From: Alligator mississippiensis
Lineage: Eukaryota; Chordata; Crocodylia; Alligatoridae
Assembly: GCF_030867095.1 (NCBI RefSeq)
Contig: NC_081830.1
Span: 36,873,832-36,937,831, forward strand
Reading direction: 5' to 3'
DNA: 64,000 nt
Shown: positions 26,949-38,600 of the stretch, piece after piece
Layout of the letters: each line of letters opens with the position of its first letter
Position numbering within the stretch: the first letter of the stretch is position 1
Position numbers and translations under genes: made by a program
Notes under the pieces: model-generated
The model's database searches: none
The model's input: the letters and a program-made list of their open reading frames with translations, nothing else
What the model was told of the DNA's origin: nothing

Positions 26949-27163
26949 CTTTGGATGATCATTCAAGCTGGAGAGGCAAATAGTTGCTTTCCTATCAATG
27001 CTCTTTCTGATTTTTAGAGTGTTATTGACAAAAGTAATCATGTGACTTAAGCTTTTGTACCTTAAAAATAATTTTTAGCACTTTATTATTTTTTCTGGTT
27101 CTGTTATTACTCTGGGGGTTTTGAACCATAGTCTGTGATACTTTTTTTTTTCATATTTCACAG

Positions 27164-27264
27164 TAACCCTAAAACAGATGGGAAATGCTTTAAGGAAGTG
27201 GCGGATGGAGAAATTGGCTGACCTGCAGAATTTTCATAAAGAAGCTAAAATAGAAAAATCTACG
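27164..27264 (+). other. Candidate unassigned exon with short ORF
   Basis: A strong 3' splice site (T-rich tract, CATATTTCACAG) precedes 101 bp that end at a possible donor ACG|GTATGG. An ATG at 27178 opens 29 codons beginning MGNALRKWRMEKLADLQNFH and running through the donor in phase 0. It lies in the presumed first intron of RNF168. I do not recognise the peptide. It could be an alternative leader exon, an exon of an undescribed transcript, or chance. Confidence 0.3.
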
Positions 27265-27378
27265 GTATGGAGAATATGAATAAACTTTCTTTCCTTGCTT
27301 TTTGGCTCTGGTGACTTTGTCAGATTTTTAGTCAAGCAGCCCCTCCGTGTGTTTCATAAAAATAACTGTTCTTTTTGA

Positions 27379-27805
27379 TAGAGGTACACCAATATATTGG
27401 TCCATAATGCATCAGCATTGATATAAGAAAAATTGACATTATTGTCAATTGGCTTTTTTTGGCTGACGTGGCTGATAAAGCTGCTGATAAATGCCATGTG
27501 CGTGTGTGCAGTCGCAGCATGCACGCGGCTAGCCGGGCAGCTTGGACAGCAGCGTTCGTCTGGTAAGTCTTGGGGAGGGAAGGGGTACCCTGCCCTGGCT
27601 GGGCAGTGCCTGCCCTGGCCCCACTCCCTCCCTCACTATGGGAGCCTCAGTCTGCCCCCTTCCCTCCCCAACAGACTTACCAGCTGGATGCTGCTCTCCA
27701 AGCTGCCAGGCTGCATATCGGTAATCAGATCGATATCGGCTAATATGGCTCATTAATAATTGGCCATTGGTATCAGCCCAAAAAATCTTTATCAGTGCAT
27801 CTCTA
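27379..27805. mobile_element. Foldback hAT-like element, copy C (427 bp)
   Basis: It starts TAGAGGTACACC and ends GTGCATCTCTA. Perfect 8-bp target duplication CTTTTTGA (27371-27378 and 27806-27813). This short form shows the foldback plan clearly: TCTGGTAAGTCTTGGGGAGG near 27558 returns inverted as CCCTCCCCAACAGACTTACC near 27663. It lies in RNF168 intron 1. Confidence 0.9.
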
Positions 27806-28296
27806 CTTTTTGAGCATGCCCTTTTGCTGATCCGTTGAACTGCATCTATGGTAACTATCAAAGATGCTGAAATTGATTGCACTAATAGGAGCTTTTAAAA
27901 GATGTCTTGTAGATTGAAGTCTTAAGTGATGGAGTGATTTAAGTTTATGATTACATGTGATATAAAGTAACACTTATGATAAGATCATTATGTTCATGTT
28001 TAGCCAAAAATAATGTGAGGATATAAATACTCTGAAGAAGAAATAGTGTTAACTAAGTACTCAAATATTGTAGCTGTCATGAGCAACATTAGCTTGTTTT
28101 TTATTAGATCTTTGCAACTACTTCCATTGTCTTTACTGCTGTTCAGAGATTTGCCAGTTTGAGTGAGGTCTGATGATACTGTTGTCTGTTTTTTGCTGCT
28201 GCTCAGAAACTTATCAGTAACAGTAAACATGTCACGAAATGACTCAGTTAGCTCAACTGTTGACTGAGAAAGAAGACTCCAACCTAGGGATTAAGC

Positions 28297-28585
28297 CAGC
28301 GGGTCTCAACCTTTTTAGACTCATGGTCCCCTCTTAGCTTTGACTTGTTCTTGACTATAGAAAAATAATAAGTAAGTCATCTGTTGCAAAGAACTCAAAA
28401 GGACCAAACGGGTCAGAATGTTTTTGACACTAGGGATTCCTATTTGAAATTTCTGGGTACACCATGTCTATCATATTTGCATGCCTAATTGCTAACATTG
28501 TGTGGCACTGCATCACCCTTGAAAGGATCTCAAGGCGTCTCAGGGTGCACAATCCCCTTGCAAAATCCTGGTTGAGAATCACTTG
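28297..28585. mobile_element. hAT-like MITE with CAGCGGGTCTCAACC ends
   Basis: It starts CAGCGGGTCTCAACCTTTTT and ends GGTTGAGAATCACTTG, inverted. The interior block CTTGAAAGGATCTCAAGGCG parallels the copy near 22800. The 8-bp flanks do not match, so the ends may have decayed. Confidence 0.6.
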
Positions 28586-29619
28586 TCTAGGCACTATGGA
28601 GAACAGGGCTGTTGAATTGGCAGCCCATGGGTTGTGTGCAGCCCATGAGGGATTAAGTTGTGGCCCCAGGTCTCCTGCCTGCCTGCCATTCCCCACATTG
28701 TTCTGGCTACAATATCAGCTGTAGTCTCCAGGTTCCCCTTCCACTTACAACTGTTGCATCCTGCTTCTACCCCAGAGAGCAGGACAATGCGCTGTGCTGC
28801 ATGGGGAACTGAGGGTCAGTCTGAGGTTGCACGTTGTGGGGATCGCACTAGCATGGTGCAGCAGTGGTGGGGAAGGGGGGAGTACCCTTGTGGGGGTGGG
28901 ACATGGGGGGAGCATCTACACAGCACAGCTCCTGGAGGGTGTAGCCCCCAAGGACTTAGAAATTGGACAGCCCTGATGTGAAGAGTATTGGAAACTTTTC
29001 TTTACCAACCTCATCAAATAGGAAGCTTAGAGGTGATTGTAAGAGAAAGATGAGAATGCTTCCTTTCTTCTGTTATTGTCTCTAGTCTTCCTAGCTGAAG
29101 GATACAAAAGATGGAGTGCCAGATGTTATAAGATATTTAGGAACATAGCTACCTTTTAAATATCTGATGTGGAGTACCCAAGCAGAATGAATGGAATCTC
29201 CCTGGCAGAAATTGCAGTAGCTGCTCTTTCCCAGTATTTAAGGAGTGAAAAAATAGGGAGTGTGTGTGTGGCATGGTTTCTTACCTAGGTTTTGTCTCTG
29301 AACATAGATACACTGCCCTTCCCAGGAGTGCATAGCTAGAGGCATGGCTTTTTGAAGAAAAAGGTATATTTTATAAGAAAGATATTTATCTCTGGTTCAT
29401 GGGGATTCTCCTGGGAATAACAGGGGACAGATATGTTTTTAAGCCTAACATGCTTTTTTCCTGTTTTGGAATTTTACAAGAGGGATGATGCACAAAAATA
29501 ACTGAATAAGCAGACTATAGTAGATCATCTCTTGTATGTGTTAATCAGTAAATACGTATTTCTGTTTTGGCTGCAGATACTGATACCACAGTAGCCTCAT
29601 TCCTCTACCTGGAGTCAAC

Positions 29620-32600
29620 ATGTCAATGAAATCTGAAGCTCCACTTTCCTTGACTGACTGTCTCTGCCAAATTTGCATGGAAATTTTTGTGGAGCCAGTG
29701 ACCCTACCATGCAATCACACTCTCTGTAACTCCTGTTTCCAATTGACAGTAGAAAAAGCAAGCCTGTGCTGCCCTTTCTGCCGCCGGCGGGTCTCTTCCT
29801 GGGCACGATACAATGCTCGCAGAAATACTCTTATCAATTGGGAGCTGTGGGAAAAGATTCAAAAGAATTACCCAGAGGAATGTAAGCACAGAGTTAATGG
29901 GCAAGATCTGGTAGAGGAACGTAAGTAAAAACTACATTGTCTTGGACCTGTCTGTGCTCTAGCAAAGTTGTTGGTTCTCGTGGGCTTGGATGTCATGACA
30001 TGAGACCACCACAGAATTTCACTGCTGTAGCTGTATTACTGGGAAATACAGTCTCAAAACCAGTTTGTTTCAGTGCAAAGTAAACTACAAAAGAAGGAAA
30101 TGTGACCTCTCAAGCCCTGTTTACACAGCTTTCCTCATTGTTACAATTTGCCTGTGGAACTTCTTGTTTTAGGCCCTATGGAGGCAAACTGGTGAGAAAT
30201 GCAGGCAGAGCAAAAGAATATCTTAATCTCAATTATTTTATAACTAAAGCACTTGAGCGTTACTGATCTTGAAACTAACAAGCCTTAAAATGTGCTTTCC
30301 CAAGTCTGAGCTTAATGCTTCTTGTGAATCCATACTTTATCATTTTTTCAAGTTAGGTAGCACCGCTACTGCCTCCTTTTTCCTGCAAGTCCTTCTCAAT
30401 GCAGTGGTTATTAGCCCCTTGCACAGAATAGAACTCTGCTGTGACATAGGGCCCCTCAGTTTGCATAAGAGCAATTTAGGGTCAATGGGAATGTTTCAGC
30501 TACTGACTCATGCCTATGGAACAATGGCATTGACTCCAAATTGCTCTTATGATTAGTGATAATCCTTCAACTTGCTGTCTAGTACCTTTCCTGGAAGGGG
30601 CACCTATCCAGAATACAGTGCAGGTTGCCTTTGGGGCAAGTTGGGATTCAGTATTTTAAATCTAATTCAACAAAGTTCAACAAACTTCATAATTGGATGC
30701 TGTCATGGCTTGATTTATCAGTGTGTTTTCTCTGAGATGGCCATTGAAATTCTTTTGATTTGAAATTCTTTTGAAAAAATTCTTGATTTGAAATTCTTTT
30801 TATCTAACAGGGTATCCTTGATGCTATTTGTATGGACACCTTATGCAGGTTAAAGGGCCTGTTTTCTTAGCTTATTTGAAAAGGCAATTATTTGCTTGGT
30901 TGTGCATGAACATATAATTTTATCACTGTACGACCTGAATGTGCACTTTTATTTGTGAGGCACATTCCTTGAACTACTTCCTTGAGATGTTGTGATATGG
31001 CTAAAGGGAAAAATAAAGGCTCTCCATTCTAGAGGAGTAAGTATTCTGAGGGATGTTTCATTTTGCAAAGGAGAGCAACAATACATTGAATCAGACAGAT
31101 AAAATTATAGTCTCATGCTGCAGACTTGCTGTACTACTAAGACTTATGTATCAGTATTTAGGAAATGACAACATTTCTAATCATGTCATTTAGGAAATGA
31201 CATTTCATATCTCAGAAGGTTTAAGCAGGTAATCAGGGCAATATAGCAGTATTCTTCACCCAGAAGGGAAGGGAAGTCCTTAATTCTGTTTCTTTGAAAA
31301 TAGGCATTCTAAAGGAATCTCATTTGAACGTCCACCACAGTCAGAGTTTGAGCTGTGTTGTGGTATTGGCTTTTCATCTTTAAATAAATACTGCTTCCAA
31401 TTAGTTGGAAAAGAAATTGACCTTTGAGAACGTTGCACCACTTAACAAATGAGATTCCTATGAGAGACTTTAAAGAAACAGAACAACATATATTTTCTTT
31501 TTGAAAAGCCTTTCAGGCTTTCTTCTGGAGCACAAAAGAAAAAAAGAAAGATTTCTTTTTGCCTTGTAGGTTAGCTTTAAGGTTTTGCCCATCTTGTTTT
31601 AATTCACTCCACACTAGTGTAATAAGAAACTATTTTTGTCATAATGGATGAGGGAAAATGGACATAATGGTTCATAGAGATGCTTTTGTTTCATACTTGT
31701 GAGTTGGAACATATTTCATGTCCGTTAAACAACACAGTTTGGCTAAGGGGCAGGAATGGATATGACTCTTCTGTGTGTTCTCAGCTTAATATGAACCAGA
31801 ATAATATAATTTTTATGTTATATGGTAAGAAAAAGATTTCTATAAAAGTCTGATGTTGAAAGTGATGGTTTTTCTTTTTTTCCCTACATTCTCCTTCTGT
31901 TTCTTTGAGTTAGTTTGTATATCGCAACCACTGCATCAGCTAAGCAAGCCTGGTGAGTTGAGACAGGAATATGAGGCAGAGATTAGCAAGGTAAGTCTAG
32001 AAACTTAATTGATGTATCTATTTATTCTAATCTTGTATGTAAAGGGTGACTAGTATTTGATGTGTGTAACTTACTTCCTACAGTTTAAGACAGGCTTAGT
32101 TCTTTATTGAAAAACTGAAGAGAAATGAGCTTCAAGAATTATTTGAATTTGGAATAAAATATTTTAATTAGTGAGACCTGAAAAATTGAATTTCCTCCCT
32201 TATTGAATAAAAAAAAATAGTGCTGGAAGGGACCATGAGAAGTCATCTAATCCAGCCTATTCAGGGCAGGGTCAGCTCTATCTGGGTTGATATATACAAG
32301 AGAAGGCTAGGAAATGATTTTATTAAAATGTACAAGAATATGTGCAGGAAGAACATATTTCATACTAATAAGAATATAAAACCAAGTAGCTGGAAGTAAA
32401 CAATAACAATTAAAAAATAAGAAGAGGGTTCAACCTTTTTAACAATTAGGGTAGTTAATCACTGTAACAGTTTACCAAGGGATGTTACACATTCTCAGGT
32501 ATGGACATATGAACAAATCACTTCAGGGACAAAAGGGGCCAGGGATTTACTCTCTACTAGCTGTTCTGCAAAAAGTACCCAGATGCATGCTCTTCCTCAT

Positions 32601-35600
32601 GGTAATTAGGGGAAAAATCTGCAGTAATTTACCCCTTTTTCTTTGAGAGCTGAACTATCACATTTTAACTTCTGCTATGCACATGGGCAGTTACCCCAGA
32701 GTAGCTGTTGGGCAGTAAGGCCCCACCACCCTTTTCTCATGTTGTTCATATGTACACACACTCAGTGTCCAACTCTTTAAAACATAATAAGTTGTTTAGA
32801 AAGAGAAATTTTGCAGGGTTCAATTGCAAAATGTTAGGTTCGATATAGTTATTATTGGGTAAAGTTTTATGGCTTGTTATAGGGATACTCAGACCAGATG
32901 AGGATAATGGTTCAATCTGACCTGAGTATTTGTATACCTTTGTACACTGAACATTCAAACTAAGGATACAAATATGATAGAGCATCTGGGAGGTCTTAGA
33001 CCTCCTGTTACCCAGCGTTATTCACTGCAGTCCAAGAAATGAAGTGTCATCCTTAGATATGTGCACTTTCCCACCCATGCTGAGCTGTGGCTTCTGTAGG
33101 TCTTCATATACACATCCACCTCATGTCAGAAAACAGAAATTTAGAATTCCTGCTCTGTTCCTGTAACTTCCAAGTAAATAACATTCTTTTCATACTGATG
33201 GTTGAGAAGCCTGTTGTAAGTTAGCAAATTTACACACACAGCTTTCTAAGTATCAAAAGTTCTATTTCAAGGGTTGGCAGCTTTTTGCTGGTGTAGCCTC
33301 TGCCATCCCTCACCCCATTTGCCAACTACATGCGCTCACCCTTGCTACAGATTCCAGTTCCTTCTGCAGTGAGTGTAATGCAGGTGCAGGCAGCAGAGGG
33401 AAGCACTGAGGAAAGGATGGGTGGCACAGCACAGGTCTGTACCACTGATTCCCCTGTGATTGATAGGACCTTTACAGGCTGGATCAGACCCCTTTGGTCA
33501 GATTCAGCTTGCATGCCATAGGTTGCTGACCCCTGCTCTGTTGCTTTACTTGATTATTTTATTTGATACTTATGGTTTACTGCAGCATTTTGCATACTGT
33601 GTCCTGTATTAAGATTAATAAAGTCTCAAGTATAAGACTTCACAGCATGCCGTTAAATCTGTCCTATGAAAGGTAGAGAATGACATAGGGAAGTTCAGTT
33701 TATCGAATTTTAAATTTAAGCAGATCTACTATAATGTGTTTTCTACACCAACACTTAATTTTAAACATTTCAAATGAAATCTTAACTCTTCTTTCAGGTG
33801 GAAGCTGAGAGACGGGCACATGAACAGGAGGAGAACAAAGCAAGTGAGGAGTACATTCAGAAGCTGTTAGCAGAAGAGGAGGCTGAACACAGACTAGCAG
33901 AAGAAAGGCGAAAAGAGATGGAGGAACAGCTAAAACAAGATGAACAGCTGGCATGGGAGCTAAATAACAGCCTGGTAAGTTTAGATCTTTTGAAGCATAT
34001 GCAAGAATTTTTGGATGGAATCTTAAGACATTTTTGAATTTCATTAGTGAGCTGGTATTAGATATGAGGTGCTTAAATACAACATTGATTAGTAAGTACT
34101 ACATTTTAAACAGAGAAAGGGAGGAAATATCCTGATTTTTTTTCCACATGTTTAACATATATTTGGAAGTCATATCAGTAGTTTGGTTAGTGTTTTTTTC
34201 TTTTTTTTAAATATTCCCTCATAGCAACACCCTTCTCTGCTCTCGTAAGCTCTCTTCTGTCTTTCTAAAATAAAATCAGTTTTATTTTGGAAGAATATAA
34301 TTTCTGTTACCTGTGCTTGGGAAGGAGTGAAAAGGGTAATGTTAACATTTGAAAAAACTGCACTTAGAAGAATTCTAATCACTGCTATGTGTAGATATGG
34401 GATGTATATTTGGTACCATTTTCCATTTGATTGTAGTACTTGCCAAAACTGCTATTTAGATAACACCTCTTGTCTACTAATATTACTGCCTGCAGATAAA
34501 TGTAACACATGATAAATGTAATGTGTAGTTGTTTAGAGGATTACACATCTTGTTAGCACTACAAAATTTTGTTCAGAATCACGCTTATTTTCAGTTTTGT
34601 ATAACCTCTGTATTTTTACTGTCATTGAAGAACAAGCACATAGAGGAGCCTACGATTGGCACTTCTTCACTTGCAAACAGTCTTTCATCTGGCCCCTCCC
34701 CAGTTAATTCGTGCAAGACAAAGAACAAATCGTGCAACTCTGGAGACATTCAGAAGTAAGGTTTCTGACTAATATTTGTTGGTAAACATCTATAATGCAA
34801 ACTGTGGAAGAAGGAATATGTTTTCTGGTTTAGAAAGTGCTTCCACGTATAGCAGGGGTTTGGGTTGTATAGCTGAACTTTTACATGTATCCCTATAAAC
34901 TAGCTTAATAGGATCCTAGTTATGTCTCTCAAATGATTTCCATATTAAACTCATTCAGATAATAGGTAAAAACAGAATCTTTCTAATTTAATTTGCAGTT
35001 TAGACAATCTAGAATCTGAACATAGTATTTTTTTCATCTAGAAGGCAGGGTATATATCCACTTTTATAGACTAACTAAATAAGATATATAAGGATAGAGG
35101 CAGAGCATAAGCTTTCATGAACTTAAGTTCACTTCATCAGATGCTGTGAAAGGAAGTACAGAAAACAGTTAAAAGGAGAGAGAAATTAGAATACAAAAGG
35201 GATTGGGAAGAGAGCTAGGAATAGGGGTAGGAAGGAGGAGATAGTGCTAGGAGAGAAAAGCAAAGAGCAGTAAACTCATGGGAACAAAAGAGGGTCACAA
35301 AAGCTGATTTTGGTAATGAGATAAGAATCCATAGTCCCTGTTTATACCACATTTAACACAACCCAGTTTGTGGATCATTTCTTGTTCTTCAGTTTCTCAT
35401 TCAAAGTTTGTTTTTTTTTTGCTGGAGAGCTGCAATCCTGAGGTCAGTAATGGAGTGTCCAAGGAGGCTTAAGTGTTCTGCCACAGGCTTTTCATTTATT
35501 CCTACATGTAGAGATCTGTCCCACATAGACAGCAGATGGATGTTGTAAGCTGGTGATGACACATATGACACTGGTTGAGTGCAAGTGAGTGCACCTTGGA

Positions 35601-38600
35601 TGTTGTACTCCTTGTTGTTAGGTCCAGTGATGATGTGGTCTGTGTTGATGTGGAGATACAGTAGACATTTAGGTTCATTGCAAGGCCTGGTGCCTCAGTG
35701 AGGATGGGAGTTTAATTATTAGTCTGTTGTTTGAGAGATGCCGTTTGAGGTTGGGGGATGTAACAGGGAGACGGTGGCTCCTGTTATTTTAACAAGAAAG
35801 TGCAGCAGGCCACTTACTGTGTAGGCAGGCAGCTGAGCCAAAGCTAGCTGCGCTGCACAAAGCTTGATGTGTGGGGCAGATTTTCTGGCAACCTGAGAAT
35901 AAAGGCTGCAAGCAGCTGGGTTATGATGCAACAGGGAGGAGCAGGCTGGCCAGTAGGTCCAAGGGAAAACCCCAATGCTTGACTAAAGTCACCTGGCTGG
36001 AAAGGGCAGTGCTTCAGGGTATATAAGCCCAGTGCCTGAAGCAAGGCAGGTAATCAAGCCCTGCATGTTGCAGGGAGCGGATCTCCAGGAAGGAAGGAGC
36101 TGCAGGAGACTGTTTGGCAAGCACCTAAACCAACCTTGAGAGCTGGCAGGTGAGAGATCAAAGGGAAGGAGGATTTGCAGGATGCCATTGACCCAGAGTG
36201 AAGGGAGACCTTTAGTTTGGAAGCAGTTGCTTGTATTTGTGTTGTGGTTAGTTTTAACCCTGGTGAACTGGAAATAGCTGTCAGGGGAGGTGTGGAAACA
36301 GTAGGGCAGGGTGTCAGAGCATCCTGCCTGACTTCCCACAAGAGAGGTTAGTGCCACTGGCACAAGAGTCCATGGGCCTGCTGTGGTGGTACAAGGTATT
36401 TATTAAGCATTGCTTCAAAGTTCAAGGCCTTGGGTTTTAGTCCTGGGTTGGGAGGAACCTGGGAGAAAGCCCAGAGTTTGGGGCTACCAGACTGAGAGAC
36501 AGAGACTGAGTGGAGAGGCAAAGAAAAGGGAAGGCTGGCAAGGAGGCAGCCCAAATACAAAACCCCTGACACCAAGGGCCCTGCAAGGCAGTGAGATCCT
36601 GCCTTAGGAGTCCTCCTATCTTCATCATTGAGCAGGGGTAAGATGCCTCCCAATTTAATTTTTCTTTCAACAAGGCACATGAGGAGAGTGGGAAGGTATC
36701 CAAGTGGACAGTAGCAGCAGGACTGGCTGTAACAGAGTGGAAGGGCCCTCAATTTCCTAGGTTTGTAAGCCAGAACAGGTTTGTCCCCAAAGAGTATCTT
36801 GAGATGATTATTCTTTTCCAGGAGAGGTTGGAGATCATTAATGATGCATCTTAGGTGTTCAAGCCAGGGGCTGTAAGTGACAACCAGAGGGATTCTGTTG
36901 TCCTTGTCCCAGGGTTGGTATTGTAGCAGGTCAGAGCGAGGTCTGAGTCTGGCTTTGTTGGTCTGAATGGCTACAGTTTTGGGAGTGTTTTGTAATTGTA
37001 AGAATCTCTGCTCTAAATTGTATTGTAATTGTAAGAATCCTTTTCATCTGACTTTAATAAAGAGTCTGTAGATGGAGCCTCAGTAATTTTGTTGCTGCAC
37101 AGACAAGAGCAGAATTAATCTTTAAGTCAGAATAATTTGAAACAGACACCAACACTAATCTTGCCCTCTTTGTTTGTCAGAGTTAACCCTGAGGTCTGGA
37201 GTAATGGGTAGGGTGGGTAGGCTAAATGGGTAGTAATGGGCAGGCTAAATTTTTTTCTTAAAGTTTTAGCATTTGTTTTTTTTTCCTTTCAGATATCTGT
37301 CTCCAAAACCTTGCAGTGCTTTGGTATCAACATTGCTCTCTACAGCAAAAGAGCGAGAAAGGAATGGCTCCTTTTCTATGGTAACATATACTTCCATATG
37401 AAGTTATCTGTTTTATAATTTATTAATAGTTGCAAATTGTCTTTTTTTCCTTTGCAGTATAGTTTGGAAATGCAGAATTGTCATAAGAAAAGCAAATTGC
37501 TGTTTACATTGTCAGAGGCCTGTGTTTGGTCAGATTTTAAGAAATGTCCCTGATATAATTCTATCCATGGGTGCACACAATTTTGTCACTTTAGGAAAAG
37601 GTGTAAAATCAAACTATGGATTCCAGTTTTCTGTTTTCAGTTTTGTTTATGGCCAAAAAAAGTCACCATTAGCTTTTCCTGTTTGAGTTCTACTTTTCTA
37701 ACAAAAAGAATCATAACTGCAAATTCAACCTACTGCTGGGAAGGCTGTATTGATTGTTTTGTCTGAGTTTTGTCTGGTCTTTTTTCCAGGAAAGCAGTAG
37801 CACTGAAGACAAAAGCTTTATACTGCAAGAAGATGAGAGAGAGGAAATGCCAGCTTTATCTCCACAAACATTCCTCACCAACTTGCAAAATACTGAAGTT
37901 AAGGATTCATTTTTAGAATCATGTCTAACTTACTTAAGTGTCCATACTCCAGTAAGGTCTTATCCTGTCAAGAGGGAAGGTATGGCAGATCCACAATATC
38001 AGGTAGATGAAATTGCAGGTGCAGAATGGGAAGAACCTGAGACTGGACTTCCTAACTCCACAAGAGATGTGACTAGAAGTGCCTTTGAAAATGATGATTT
38101 TACATGTAAAGAAAGCATAAACTTGGGGAAACCTGCAGAAAATAGCACTTCTGTTCAGGAAGCAGCAGATTCTGTGTTTGCCAGCCCCAGTGCAACGCAG
38201 ATCTTGATGAAAGTTGCCGGAAACAATTCAGGTGAGGGAAAAATCACAAATGGATTACAGAACACTAACGAGACTCCCAAAAGAAAATATTTGGACTCTC
38301 CAACAGAAGCAGCCATTGATTCATGCTTGCTGGATAAGAGGAGGAAAACTTTTCCAGAAACATTTGAAAACCAAAAAGAACTGGTAAATGATCTCCATCT
38401 GCAAATACATATGGATTTGGAGCAAAAACTTTTGGAGAGACATAAGCAAGAGGAACAGGATAGACTTCTGGCTCTGGAGCTTCAGAGACAGATTGACAAA
38501 GAGGAAAGGACACTAAACAGACAGAAGGGGTCTCCAGATGAGTACCTATTGCGCACTAAATTGCCTCCATCTAAGAAGGAATCTCCCACTGGCAGAGGAA

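Larger units (their letters stand above)
35040..37030 (-). mobile_element. Penelope-like retroelement (3' part), interrupted
   Basis: Minus-strand translation between about 36760 and 37000 gives TVAIQTNKARLRPRSDLLQ, NRIPLVVTYSPWLEHLRCII and ILFGDKPVLAYK. Between about 35400 and 35757 it gives PNLKRHLSNN, GTRPCNEPKCLLYLHINTDH, ITGPNNKEYNIQGALTCTQP and NEKPVAEHLSLLGHSITDLR. This order (GTRPC-x-PKC, TC, then PVAEH-x-LLGHS-x-DLR) is the hallmark C-terminus of Penelope-like elements with a GIY-YIG-type endonuclease. Behind the frame (35040-35160) is the family's terminal repeat with a hammerhead-like core. The two coding pieces are separated by a foreign insertion at about 35758-36760. The copy is 5'-truncated and not intact. 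It lies in an RNF168 intron. Confidence 0.8.

Noticed and set aside
27178-27264. MGNALR... as a viral matrix-like start
   Set aside because: Only the MG start is suggestive; there is no following gag-like sequence and splice signals bracket the segment.
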